64,000 bases of DNA from Neptunicoccus cionae (GTDB taxonomy: Bacteria; Pseudomonadota; Alphaproteobacteria; Rhodobacterales; Rhodobacteraceae): NCBI RefSeq assembly GCF_014643735.1, contig NZ_BMKA01000001.1, positions 558,001 through 622,000 on the forward strand, given 5' to 3'. The notes under the pieces are model-generated. The model did no database searches and was not told the origin of the DNA. It saw nothing but the letters and a program-made list of their open reading frames with translations. This document shows, piece by piece, positions 36,828-45,321 of the stretch. Made by a program: the position numbers and the translations under genes. Every line of letters starts with the position of its first letter. Positions within the stretch are counted from its first letter, which is position 1.

Positions 36828-37046
36828 TCAGTCCCGTTTGCGCCCTCGCCGCTTGCCCCGTAGTAGGGATGCGCGGGCAGGCAGTTCTGCTTTGACACGG
36901 GCGCGGTCTTCGTCGTTCATCTTCGACCACTGGGCGATTTCATCCATAGTGCGGTGGCAACCGATGCACAGGCGGGCTTCGGGATGGACGACACAGATTT
37001 TCACGCAAGGGCTGTCGATCTCGTTGCGTTTCCAGACCTCATCCAT
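36828..37046 (-). CDS. DUF1289 domain-containing protein
   Basis: A 72-aa protein of the DUF1289 family, defined by four cysteines: SPCVKICVVHPEARLCIGCHRTMDEI near residues 12-37, then IAQW. The Cys spacing suggests a small zinc or Fe-S site. The C-terminal tail is strongly basic (LLRGKRRGRKRD). The ATG at 37046 shares one base with the ruvX stop (TGATG); a TTG one codon earlier is also possible. It is last of the ccmI-ruvX-DUF1289 coupled series. Function unknown. Confidence 0.88.
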   Translation of the reverse strand: MDEVWKRNEIDSPCVKICVVHPEARLCIGCHRTMDEIAQWSKMNDEDRARVKAELPARASLLRGKRRGRKRD

Positions 37047-37528
37047 CAACCGGCCCTCCGAATGTGGGAAAACCGGTCGAGCGCCCCTTGCAAGATGTAA
37101 CCGGCGGCCACATGATCAATCAGTCCGGCCCGTTTGGCACGGGACGTGTCAGCCTCGATCAGGGCGCGTTCGGCGGCCACTGTTGACAGCCGTTCGTCCC
37201 ACAACAGGATCGGCAGATCACGGCGGGCGAGAAAATTGCGCGCAAACGCTCGTGTGGACTGGCAGCGCGGGCCTTCTGAACCGTCCATATTGCGCGGCAG
37301 TCCCAGCACCAGTCCGATGGCATTGGTGCTGTCGATGATCGCCTCTAAAGCTGTCGCATCCACGCCGAACTTCTTGCGCCGGATGGTGTCCCGCGGGGTG
37401 GAGATGGACCAGAAAATATCGGACACCGCCACACCGATTGTCTTATCCCCGAGATCAAGCCCTAGCAGTGGCGCATTCGGTTTGACCTGTTCGAGAAAGT
37501 CTTCGGCGGTTTCATGGGGGTTGCTCAT
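37046..37528 (-). CDS. ruvX: RuvX/YqgF family RNase H-fold nuclease
   Basis: A 160-aa protein of the YqgF family. It acts in 16S pre-rRNA 5'-end processing and is also described as a Holliday-junction resolvase. The RNase H-like core is clear: LLGLDLGDKTIGVAVSD near residues 20-36 (first catalytic Asp), LVLGLPRNMDGSEG near 73, LLWDERLSTVAAERAL near 108 (Glu) and DHVAAGYILQGAL near 139 (last Asp). It overlaps ccmI upstream by 4 bp and DUF1289 downstream by 1 base. Confidence 0.94.
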   Translation of the reverse strand: MSNPHETAEDFLEQVKPNAPLLGLDLGDKTIGVAVSDIFWSISTPRDTIRRKKFGVDATALEAIIDSTNAIGLVLGLPRNMDGSEGPRCQSTRAFARNFLARRDLPILLWDERLSTVAAERALIEADTSRAKRAGLIDHVAAGYILQGALDRFSHIRRAG

Positions 37529-38730
37529 TGGGAGACCTCCGCATCCTGTGCCGCCGCGCGCAACAGATCGAGCGCCGCGGGGCTGTTGGCAAATGTGGTT
37601 TTTGCCTCTTTCCAGATGGCACTGGCCTGTGCGGTTTCACCCAAAACACCGTAAGCGCGGATCAGTCGGGCCCATTCGGCTGCGGTTCCGCCCTCTGTGG
37701 CCAGCCGTTCCGACAAACCGGCAACCATTCCGGCGATCATCGCGTTGCGGTCTTCCTCGCTCATTTGTTCGGCGCTTTCAACGGCTTGCGCATCCGGTCC
37801 GGGGGCGTTCAGATCAGGGGGGGCTATGCCTGCGGCGCGGGCGACATCGCCGATCTGGGCGCTGATCAGCGGTATCCAGGGTGCATTTGGCGGGCTTTCC
37901 TGTAGCAGGCTCATCCACATCCGGTAGGCGACATCAGGGCGGCCGGTTTGGGCCAGCGACAGGCCCGAATAATACCGTGCCCGAGGATCGGTCGGATCTG
38001 CATTTAAGGCCTGAACCAGCGCCCGTTCGGCCTCTGGCGAGACATAGCCCCCTGCCGCGAGTATCAGAATCTCGCTAAGGTCGGTAAAATCCGACCCTTT
38101 CGCCTGATCGCCAAGAACGCCCATGAGCTGTTGTTGTGCGGCTCGTGCTGCAGATAGATTGCCAAGCCGCGCCTCGTTGTCCACCAGCAGGCGCAGTCCT
38201 GTGGTATCGTTTGGGTTCTGCTCCAGTGCCTCGCGCAGTTTTTGCACCAGTTCGGCGTGGGCCGGATCGATTTCAACCGGCAGGGACGGCGCGCTCGCTT
38301 CGGCGCTCAACTGGTCAGGACGGTTTTCCCGCGCCTGTTGTGCTGCCTCGACCCGCGCCTGAAGCGGCATGTCCGGCATGCCGGGACGCCCGATTTCGAA
38401 GTAAAGCCACACAGATCCGGCCAAAGCCACCCCGACCAGCCCAAGCGCGACCGCCGCAGGCCCCCGTTCGGCACTGTCTTCACCCGCATCGGATTGCGCG
38501 CGCCGATCCGCAGCCAGCAAACGGCGGGCGACCTCGGTGCGGGCGGCTTGCGCTTCGGCAGGAGCCAGCACACCGCGGGCAAGATCCCGTTCGACTTCAG
38601 CCAGTTGGTCCTTGTAGACACCAACGTCCCGCGCTCCGGCTGTCGCCACCGCGCTGCGCCGTGTCACAAGCACGCGCACCATTGGCACCGCGACCAACAC
38701 AATTACCCCAGCAGTCACAAGCCAGAACAT
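37525..38730 (-). CDS. ccmI: Cytochrome c biogenesis protein CcmI
   Basis: A 401-aa membrane protein that chaperones apocytochrome c to the CcmFH haem ligation complex. The first transmembrane helix starts at the ATG (FWLVTAGVIVLVAVPMV). Then comes the cytoplasmic loop with VYKDQLAEVERDLARGVLAPAEAQAARTE, a family hallmark, and a second helix near residues 98-115. A periplasmic TPR-like domain (about 170-330, with LLVDNEARLGNLSAARAA and ADPTDPRARYYSGLSL) follows. The start at 38730 fits the helix; the frame extends to 38811 without support. It is first of a coupled series with ruvX and DUF1289, and is divergent from soxB. Confidence 0.92.
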   Translation of the reverse strand: MFWLVTAGVIVLVAVPMVRVLVTRRSAVATAGARDVGVYKDQLAEVERDLARGVLAPAEAQAARTEVARRLLAADRRAQSDAGEDSAERGPAAVALGLVGVALAGSVWLYFEIGRPGMPDMPLQARVEAAQQARENRPDQLSAEASAPSLPVEIDPAHAELVQKLREALEQNPNDTTGLRLLVDNEARLGNLSAARAAQQQLMGVLGDQAKGSDFTDLSEILILAAGGYVSPEAERALVQALNADPTDPRARYYSGLSLAQTGRPDVAYRMWMSLLQESPPNAPWIPLISAQIGDVARAAGIAPPDLNAPGPDAQAVESAEQMSEEDRNAMIAGMVAGLSERLATEGGTAAEWARLIRAYGVLGETAQASAIWKEAKTTFANSPAALDLLRAAAQDAEVSQ

Positions 38731-38820
38731 GAGCGCCCATCCTTTCACAAATTGCCTGCCCCGAATACCGCGCGGATTGCCCAAGCACAAACCTTTAAGC
38801 TGCGCGATCATGGCGCAGGG

Positions 38821-38929
38821 GGGCGAAATCGCCCGATTGTCGGAAAATCGGCGTCAGATGTCGCAGGGAAAATCCTGCACCCCTGCCAAAACCGCAAAAC
38901 CCAAGTAACAGGCCCGCATTGGGCCTTTT
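38821..38929 (+). promoter_or_regulatory. Multi-hairpin leader upstream of soxB
   Basis: Four successive stem-loops precede the sarcosine oxidase operon: GGGCGA/TCGCCC (38821-38834), CGATT/AATCG (38834-38850), GCAGG/CCTGC (38863-38878), and GGCCC/GGGCC (38911-38925) followed by TTTT. The last one looks like a short terminator 28 bp before the soxB start, so an attenuator or riboswitch arrangement is possible. It matches no riboswitch class that I can recognise. Confidence 0.45.
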
Positions 38930-38957
38930 GCCCCGCCATCTGACCGGAGTCCGCCCC

Positions 38958-40205
38958 ATGAGACGCTATTCTGCCTTTGCCATCGCCCGTGAAGCCGCCC
39001 GATACCATTCGGGCTGGGAGAGGGCTTGGGCCTCGCCGGAACCCAAAAGCGAATATGATGTTATTATTGTCGGCGCGGGCGGTCATGGTTTGGCGACCGC
39101 CTATTATCTCGGCAAGAATTTCGGCATCACCAATGTTGCGATCATTGAAAAGGGCTGGCTTGGCGGTGGTAATACGGGGCGAAACACAACAATCATCCGC
39201 TCGAACTATCTGCAAGACCCCTCGGCGGCGATCTATGAAAAGGCGCGCTCTCTGTACGAGACGATGTCGCAGGATCTGAACTACAACGTGATGTTTAGCC
39301 CGCGCGGCGTGATGATGCTGGCGCAGACCGAACACGAAATCCGCGGCTATCAGCGCACCGCCCATGCCAATGCCCTGCAAGGTGTTGCGACCGAGTTCAT
39401 CGGGCCACAGAAAGTCAAAGAGCTTTGCCCGATTATCGAACTCAAAGGGCCGCGCTATCCCGTCCTCGGCGCACTCTGGCAGCCGCGCGGTGGTACAGCA
39501 CGCCACGATGCGGTGGCATGGGGCTATGCGCGGGCCTGTTCGGATATGGGCATGCACATCATCCAGAAATGCGAAGTCACCGGCGTGCATCAAGACAAGG
39601 GTGAAGTGACCGGTGTGCAAACCACAAAAGGGCGCATCGGCTGTAAGAAACTTGGCATGGTGGTGGCAGGCAACGCCAGCGCGCTGGCCGATATGGCGGG
39701 CTTCCGCATTCCGCTGGAATCCGTAGCACTACAGGCGCTTGTGTCAGAACCGGTCAAGCCTTGTATGGATGTGGTTGTCATGGCCAACACGGTGCATGGC
39801 TATCTGTCCCAGTCCGACAAAGGTGAAATGGTGATCGGCGGCGGCACGGACGGGTTCAACAACTACACCCAGCGCGGCAGCTTCCATCACATCGAAGAAA
39901 CCGTCCGCGCGTTGGTGGAAACTTTCCCGATGATCTCGCGCCTCAAAATGCTGCGCCAGTGGGGCGGGATCGTGGATGTGACGGGGGACCGTTCCCCGAT
40001 CATCGGCAAAACACCCCTTGGCAACACCTTCATCAACTGCGGCTGGGGCACTGGCGGGTTCAAAGCCATTCCCGGCTCCGGCTGGGCCTTTGCCGAAACC
40101 ATCGCCAAAGGCGCCCCCGGCGAACTGGCCGCGCCATTCGGTATGGACCGCTTCATCGAAGGCCGCTTCATCGACGAAAGCGTCGCAGCAGGGGTGGCAC
40201 ACTGA
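38958..40205 (+). CDS. soxB: Sarcosine oxidase subunit beta
   Basis: The beta subunit of heterotetrameric sarcosine oxidase carries FAD and covalent FMN and oxidises sarcosine to glycine. The 415-aa protein has the N-terminal typical stretch RYSAFAIAREAARYHSGW and the dinucleotide fold YDVIIVGAGGHGLATAYYL near residues 33-51. GGTARHDAVAWGYARA near 178-193 contains the His (about 183) that links FMN in homologues. The C-terminal WGGIVDVTGDRSPIIGKTP and NCGWGTGGFKAIPGSG are also family marks. CGGAG precedes the ATG at 38958. It leads the soxBDAG operon. Confidence 0.96.
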   Translation: MRRYSAFAIAREAARYHSGWERAWASPEPKSEYDVIIVGAGGHGLATAYYLGKNFGITNVAIIEKGWLGGGNTGRNTTIIRSNYLQDPSAAIYEKARSLYETMSQDLNYNVMFSPRGVMMLAQTEHEIRGYQRTAHANALQGVATEFIGPQKVKELCPIIELKGPRYPVLGALWQPRGGTARHDAVAWGYARACSDMGMHIIQKCEVTGVHQDKGEVTGVQTTKGRIGCKKLGMVVAGNASALADMAGFRIPLESVALQALVSEPVKPCMDVVVMANTVHGYLSQSDKGEMVIGGGTDGFNNYTQRGSFHHIEETVRALVETFPMISRLKMLRQWGGIVDVTGDRSPIIGKTPLGNTFINCGWGTGGFKAIPGSGWAFAETIAKGAPGELAAPFGMDRFIEGRFIDESVAAGVAH

Positions 40206-40272
40206 TGAACCATCAACCCTGCGCAACTGCTGCCCGCTCGCAATCCCCATTCATTCGTGAAGGAGTGACCCC

Positions 40273-40599
40273 ATGCTGATCCTGACATGCCCCAATTGCG
40301 GCGTCGCTGCCGATGAAACTGAACTTTCAGCCGGCGGCGAGGCACATCTGACCCGCTATGGCGCCGGATCGTCTGACGCGGATTTTGAAACCTACATGTT
40401 CATGCGCAAAAATGCGCGAGGCGTGCATTTTGAACGCTGGCGCCACAGCTACGGTTGCGGCAAGTGGTTCCACGCCGCCCGCTGCACCACCACTCTGGAA
40501 GTGTTTGGCACCTATCCCGCCCAGACCACAGAACCACCGGCAGAACTGATCGAAAAGATCAAACAAAAACGCCCCGATTTCGAAGGATTCTCCAAATGA
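40273..40599 (+). CDS. soxD: Sarcosine oxidase subunit delta
   Basis: A 108-aa zinc-binding subunit that completes the heterotetramer. The zinc ligands are visible: LTCPNCG (Cys6, Cys9) and the His and Cys of FERWRHSYGCGKWFHAARC near residues 53-71. The conserved ADETELSAGGEAHLTRYGAG segment follows the first ligands. It lies 67 bp after soxB and 67 bp before soxA, the usual position. The C-terminal 25 residues are variable. Confidence 0.96.
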   Translation: MLILTCPNCGVAADETELSAGGEAHLTRYGAGSSDADFETYMFMRKNARGVHFERWRHSYGCGKWFHAARCTTTLEVFGTYPAQTTEPPAELIEKIKQKRPDFEGFSK

Positions 40600-40666
40600 G
40601 CCTTCTTCTGGTCCTCAATATCCCCGCCGGAGGCTTCTGCCCCCGCAACAATCGCGAGGTTCGAAC

Positions 40667-43600
40667 ATGAGCACACGTCTGCAAAACCACGGCCGCCTGA
40701 TTGATCGCAGCGCGCGGTTGGAATTTAACTGGAACGGCAAACGCCTGCAGGGTTTCAAGGGCGATACCCTTGCCTCGGCCTTGCTGGCCAATGGCGAGAT
40801 GCTGGTCGGGCGCTCTTTCAAATACCACCGCCCTCGTGGCATCGTGGCCGCTGGACCCGAAGAACCTAATGCGCTTGTTGGATTGGGGCAGGGCGGCAAA
40901 TACGAACCGAACCAGCGTGCGACGACCACCGAACTGTTCAATGGTTTGACTGCAAAGTCCCAGAACCACTGGCCGAGCCTTGAATTTGACGTGGGCGGCG
41001 TGAACCGAGTGATGACCCGCTTTTTCCCTGCCGGATTTTATTACAAAACCTTTATGGCGCCGTCGTTTGCGTGGAAACATGTGTTCGAACCTGTGATCCG
41101 CAAGGCCGCCGGTCTCGGTGCGGCCCCTGATCCTGAAGAACGGGATGCGGATCGCTATGAATATTTCTACGCCCATTGCGATGTGCTGGTTGTGGGCGGC
41201 GGGATTGCCGGCCTTGCTGCAGCGCTTCAAGCGGGTAAGTCAGGTGCCAAAGTGTTGGTGTTGGAACAGGAAAACCACTTTGGCGGACGTGCGCCAGTGG
41301 ATGGTGTGACGGTTGAAGGAAAACCGGCACAGGAGTGGATCGATGCAACGGTTGCGGCGCTGGAAAGCATGGACAATGTAACCGTACGTACCCGCACCAT
41401 GGGGGCAGGGGTATACGACCACGGCTATGCGCTCGGTTATGAGCGGTTGAGCGATCACGCACCCGAAGTTGCAGGACCGCGCCACCGTCTGTGGCGGATC
41501 CGCGCCAAGCGTATCCTGACCGCCACTGGTGCAATTGAACGTCCGTTGTCTTTCGCGGGCAACGATGTGCCCGGCGTGATGCTGGCCGGTGCTGTGCGCG
41601 ATTACATGGTAAACCACGGCGTGTCCGTAGGGGATCGTGTGGTGGTTGCCACCAACAACGACGATGCCTATCGCACAGCCATCGCGTTGAAAGACGCGGG
41701 ACTTGACGTGCCAGCGGTGATTGACGCCCGCAGCACGGCGACAGGTGCGCTTGTTGAAAAGGCCCGCGCGATGGGCATCCGCGTTGAAACCGGCACGGCG
41801 ATTTCTTCGGTCTACGGTAATAAGAAAGTTACGTCTGTCGGGCTGTGTAAACAGTCGGGCGAGGGCACCAAAACGGATGAACTCGAATGTGATGCGGTTG
41901 CCATGTCCGGTGGCTGGTCTCCGGTGGTGCATCTGTGGTCCCACTGCGGCGGCAAGCTGAACTGGGACACAGAGATGGCGATGTTCCGTCCCGATCCGTC
42001 CCGCCCGCCAATGGGCGCGGACGGCGAGGGTTTCGTTCTGGTCGCGGGTACCGCCAACGGCCACCTTGATGCAGCCGATGCGATTGCAGATGGTCACGCC
42101 GTCGGGGCGCAGGCTGCAACCGAGGCTGGGTTCGACGCAAAAGACAGTGCCGCACCCGTGGCAGTGTCCGAAGCCGAAGGTCCGATCCATGCAGTCTGGT
42201 CGATGCCGCAGGGGCAGAACAAAAAGCTGCAAATGAAAACCTTCCTCGACTATCAAAACGATGTGAAGGTTTCGGATGTGCGCTTGGCCGCGCAAGAAGG
42301 CTATGAAAGCGTTGAACACACCAAGCGTTACACCACGCTCGGGATGGCGACGGATCAGGGAAAACTGTCCAACATCAACGGTCTCGCGGTCCTGGCGGAC
42401 AGTCTGAACGCGGAAATTCCGCAAGTGGGCACGACCACATTCCGCCCGCCGTATCACCCGATTTCTATGGGTGCGATCGCGGGGGAGGCCCGTGGCTCCC
42501 TTTTCAAAGTGCTGCGCCAGACCCCGATCCACGAATGGACCGACAAAAACGGTGGTTTTTGGGAGCCGGTTGCAGACTGGCGCAGGCCCTATTGTTACCA
42601 GCAAGCGGGCGAGAGCGTGAAAGAGGCCGTGAGCCGTGAAATCCTGCAAACCCGCAACAGTGTGTCGATCCTTGATGCCTCCACCCTTGGCAAGATCATT
42701 GTCAAAGGGCCGGACGCGGGTAAGTTCCTCGACATGCTTTACACCAACATGATGAGCACGCTGAAAGTCGGGCGCTGCCGTTATGGTCTGATGTGTTCGG
42801 AAAACGGGTTTCTGTCCGATGATGGCGTTGTCGCGCGGCTGGATGAGGACACGTTCCTGTGTCACACCACGTCCGGCGGGTCGGATCGCATTCATGCGTG
42901 GATGGAAGAATGGCTGCAAACCGAATGGTGGGACTGGAAAGTCTACACCGCCAATGTCACCGAGCAATATGCACAGATCGGTATCGTCGGCCCCAATGCC
43001 CGCAAGGTGCTGGAGAAGATGGGCACCGATATGGACCTGAGCGCCGAAGCGCTGCCGTTCATGGCGTTTGCTGACGGGGAAATTGCGGGCATCAAAGCAC
43101 GGCCCTACCGGATTTCCTTTTCGGGGGAATTGTCCTACGAAGTTGCGGTTCCTGCAGCCCAAGGACAGGCGTTCTGGGATGCGGCTCTTGCTGCTGGGAA
43201 GGAATTTGGCATCACCCCATACGGCACCGAAGCCTTGCACGTTATGCGCGCTGAAAAGGGCTTTATCATGATCGGGGATGAAACCGATGGTACGGTGATC
43301 CCGCAGGATCTGGGGCTGAACTGGGCGATTTCCAAGAAGAAGGAAGACTTTCTTGGTAAACGCGCCCAACAGCGTCCCCATATGGTGGACCCCAAACGCT
43401 GGCGACTGGTTGGGTTGGAAACCGAAGACCCAGCGGTTGTGATCCCTGACGGGGCTTATGCTGTGGATGGCACTACACGGGCCAACGGCGTGAAAAACAT
43501 GATCGGGCGGATTACCTCCACCTACTATTCGCCAACGCTGGATCGGTCGATCGCGATGGGGCTGGTCGAGGACGGGCCGGAACGCATGGGGGACACGATC

Positions 43601-43690
43601 ATGTTCGCGCGCACCGATGGCACCACTATAAACGCCAAAATTGTCGATCCGGTATTTCTGGACAAAGAAGGAGCACGGCAAAATGTCTGA
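40667..43690 (+). CDS. soxA: Sarcosine oxidase subunit alpha
   Basis: The 1007-aa alpha subunit binds NAD+ and transfers the methyl group to tetrahydrofolate. Domains in order are an N-terminal 2Fe-2S-ferredoxin-like fold lacking the cluster Cys (about residues 15-110, LIDRSARLEFNWNGKR), a pyridine-nucleotide/FAD-like domain with DVLVVGGGIAGLAAALQAG near 170, and a C-terminal GcvT-like folate domain from about 610 to the end (SVSILDASTLGKIIVKGPDAG, then KARPYRISFSGELSYEV). GAGG precedes the ATG. It overlaps soxG by 8 bp. The product pathway links to glycine and one-carbon metabolism. Confidence 0.97.
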   Translation: MSTRLQNHGRLIDRSARLEFNWNGKRLQGFKGDTLASALLANGEMLVGRSFKYHRPRGIVAAGPEEPNALVGLGQGGKYEPNQRATTTELFNGLTAKSQNHWPSLEFDVGGVNRVMTRFFPAGFYYKTFMAPSFAWKHVFEPVIRKAAGLGAAPDPEERDADRYEYFYAHCDVLVVGGGIAGLAAALQAGKSGAKVLVLEQENHFGGRAPVDGVTVEGKPAQEWIDATVAALESMDNVTVRTRTMGAGVYDHGYALGYERLSDHAPEVAGPRHRLWRIRAKRILTATGAIERPLSFAGNDVPGVMLAGAVRDYMVNHGVSVGDRVVVATNNDDAYRTAIALKDAGLDVPAVIDARSTATGALVEKARAMGIRVETGTAISSVYGNKKVTSVGLCKQSGEGTKTDELECDAVAMSGGWSPVVHLWSHCGGKLNWDTEMAMFRPDPSRPPMGADGEGFVLVAGTANGHLDAADAIADGHAVGAQAATEAGFDAKDSAAPVAVSEAEGPIHAVWSMPQGQNKKLQMKTFLDYQNDVKVSDVRLAAQEGYESVEHTKRYTTLGMATDQGKLSNINGLAVLADSLNAEIPQVGTTTFRPPYHPISMGAIAGEARGSLFKVLRQTPIHEWTDKNGGFWEPVADWRRPYCYQQAGESVKEAVSREILQTRNSVSILDASTLGKIIVKGPDAGKFLDMLYTNMMSTLKVGRCRYGLMCSENGFLSDDGVVARLDEDTFLCHTTSGGSDRIHAWMEEWLQTEWWDWKVYTANVTEQYAQIGIVGPNARKVLEKMGTDMDLSAEALPFMAFADGEIAGIKARPYRISFSGELSYEVAVPAAQGQAFWDAALAAGKEFGITPYGTEALHVMRAEKGFIMIGDETDGTVIPQDLGLNWAISKKKEDFLGKRAQQRPHMVDPKRWRLVGLETEDPAVVIPDGAYAVDGTTRANGVKNMIGRITSTYYSPTLDRSIAMGLVEDGPERMGDTIMFARTDGTTINAKIVDPVFLDKEGARQNV

Positions 43691-44258
43691 TGCAGTCAGT
43701 GTTGTAAACGGTGCGCAGTTCGACGGCGCGGTTCAAGTTCGGGATGCGGGTCTGGTCGGTATGGTCACACTGCGCGGAGATCTGGATTCACAGGAACTGG
43801 CCAAAGCGGTGAAATCCGCGATCGGTCTGACCCTGCCGGATGCCCGCGGTGTCAAGGCAGGCACCAAAGGCGGTGTTGCGTGGATGTCCCCGGATGAGTT
43901 GCTGTTGTTTTGCGACTACGACGAGGCAGATGCGCTGGTCGCGAAACTCGACAAAGCACTTGCCGGAGAGCATTTTCTGGCGGTGAACGGATCGGATGCG
44001 CGGGCCAGCTTCACCCTGACAGGGGCGGGCGTGCGCGAAGTTATCGCCAAGGGCAGTCCTGCCGATCTGTCGCCAGAGGCGTTCAAACAGGGCGAGATGC
44101 GCCGGTCCCGTTTGGGGCAGGTGGCGGTGGCCTTTTGGCTGTCTGCACCCGACACGATGGAACTGGTCTGCTTCCGCAGTGTCGGCGCATTCGTTTATGA
44201 CTGGCTTTGTGTGGCGGCAGCGGAGGACACTCTGCCGGAATATTTCAACGCTGGTTGA
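43683..44258 (+). CDS. soxG: Sarcosine oxidase subunit gamma
   Basis: A 191-aa GcvT-like gamma subunit. Recognisable stretches are GLVGMVTLRGDLDSQELAKAV near residue 23, GGVAWMSPDELLLFCDYDEA near 62, DARASFTLTGAGVREVIAKG near 103 and the end FRSVGAFVYDWLCVAA. It closes the soxBDAG operon. The ATG at 43683 has AAGGAG upstream within soxA and overlaps it by 8 bp, showing translational coupling. A perfect 10-bp terminator stem follows 22 bp after the stop. Confidence 0.94.
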   Translation: MSDAVSVVNGAQFDGAVQVRDAGLVGMVTLRGDLDSQELAKAVKSAIGLTLPDARGVKAGTKGGVAWMSPDELLLFCDYDEADALVAKLDKALAGEHFLAVNGSDARASFTLTGAGVREVIAKGSPADLSPEAFKQGEMRRSRLGQVAVAFWLSAPDTMELVCFRSVGAFVYDWLCVAAAEDTLPEYFNAG

Positions 44259-44280
44259 CCCATTTTCAAGATTTCATCGG

Positions 44281-44331
44281 GGCGGGGCCGCGTGGTTTTT
44301 ATAATCCACATAACGGCCCCGCCTTATTTAT
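44281..44331 (+). terminator. Terminator of the soxBDAG operon
   Basis: Perfect 10-bp stem GGCGGGGCCG (44281-44290) / CGGCCCCGCC (44314-44323). A small inner GTGG/CCAC hairpin sits in the loop, and TTATTTAT follows. Confidence 0.75.
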
Positions 44332-44396
44332 CGGCTTAAATGTGGCGGTTTGCCTTAATTGTCCAAGTAATTGCAAACCATAGAGATTTATCTAAT

Positions 44397-44434
44397 TTTA
44401 CGCGCGTAAACTTCTAATCCGTTGACCCGTCAAC
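44397..44434. promoter_or_regulatory. Two palindromes upstream of the lipoprotein gene
   Basis: TTTACGCGCGTAAA (44397-44410) is a perfect 14-bp palindrome. GTTGAC-CC-GTCAAC (44421-44434) is a perfect inverted repeat. They lie 125-162 bp before the start at 44559, inside a 300-bp gene-free stretch that also holds the sox terminator. They may be operators for the lipoprotein gene. No clear -35/-10 pair was found. Confidence 0.4.
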
Positions 44435-44558
44435 CTCAATAATACCTTCAAATCGGTTAGAATTATCCCTATTTCAGCCCGAATTCAAAGCGACAACAGG
44501 TTTCAGAAAACGAAACCGAGGCTCTAACCGGTTGCAGTCCGGTCCAAGGAGAGAAACA

Positions 44559-45236
44559 ATGTTGAAACTTTGTAAGATTGTCGGACTTTTTGCCCTTGCA
44601 GCGGCGACCACGGCCTGCACATCCAATCCGTCTTCCCGCAACGGGATGATAGAGGCACCGCGTCCGGTATCCGCTGTAGCGGCCTCGCAAACGCAACTTG
44701 GCTTCTTCCCTGAACCCTTGGCCACAACCGTTGCAGCCGCTCCGGCTGAGATGCCAAAACTGGCATCGCCCTATAAGGTTGTGGATGTTCAGGTGGAGGT
44801 GCCGGACTACCTTGTGGTGTCCGAAGCTGATGTGTTCCTGCCCAAGGCGGACATTGTCTGGCGTGAAGATCCCCTTGGAAACCGGTACGAACAGGTAGAA
44901 GCCATTGTGGAAGATGCGCTGCGCAAGGGAACATCGCCCTTGCTGGGGGAAAAGGAAGTGATCCTTGTAGCCCGTGTCGGCATGTTCCATGCGCTGACCG
45001 AAAAAACCCGCAACTCTGTCGGTGGTAAGCATAACGTCCAGTTTGAATATGTGTTGCTGGATGCGAAAACCCGTCAGCCCGTAACGGCGGTGCAAAAGGT
45101 CGATGCTTCGCTGAAGGCTTTTGGCGGCAGCCGCGCTTACCGCGCCATGCGACAAGGTCAGACCCAGAAAGTGCGGATCACAAACCATGTGGCCGGTATT
45201 GTCCAGACTGCGCTGACCATCGGCTCTGACGCCTGA
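44559..45236 (+). CDS. Predicted exported lipoprotein of unknown function
   Basis: A 225-aa protein with an N-terminal signal (LKLCKIVGLFALAAATTAC) that ends in Cys20. The lipobox is weak (TTAC), so lipoprotein processing is probable rather than certain. The mature part begins with a low-complexity Ala/Pro stretch. A folded region follows from about residue 75 (YKVVDVQVEVPDYLVVSEAD, then ILVARVGMFHALTEKTRNSVGGKHNVQFEYVL). I do not recognise a characterised family; homologues seem confined to Rhodobacterales in my recollection. AAGGAG precedes the ATG. It is a single-gene unit between two hairpin terminators. Confidence 0.8.
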   Translation: MLKLCKIVGLFALAAATTACTSNPSSRNGMIEAPRPVSAVAASQTQLGFFPEPLATTVAAAPAEMPKLASPYKVVDVQVEVPDYLVVSEADVFLPKADIVWREDPLGNRYEQVEAIVEDALRKGTSPLLGEKEVILVARVGMFHALTEKTRNSVGGKHNVQFEYVLLDAKTRQPVTAVQKVDASLKAFGGSRAYRAMRQGQTQKVRITNHVAGIVQTALTIGSDA

Positions 45237-45257
45237 ACAAAAAACGAATTTCCATTC

Positions 45258-45287
45258 AAACGGTCCCTTGCGGGGCCGTTTTTTGTT
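45258..45287 (+). terminator. Factor-independent terminator after the lipoprotein gene
   Basis: Stem CGGTCCC (45261-45267) / GGGGCCG (45272-45278) with loop TTGC and one G-T pair. AAA before it pairs with the first Ts of the run TTTTTTGTTT after it. Confidence 0.85.
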
Positions 45288-45321
45288 TCCTCTTATCGAG
45301 AAAGGGCGCTAGGAGGCAGGT

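Noticed and set aside
41240-43681. A long minus-strand open frame opposite soxA
   Set aside because: soxA is a complete family member; the antisense frame has no recognisable domain and no ribosome site.
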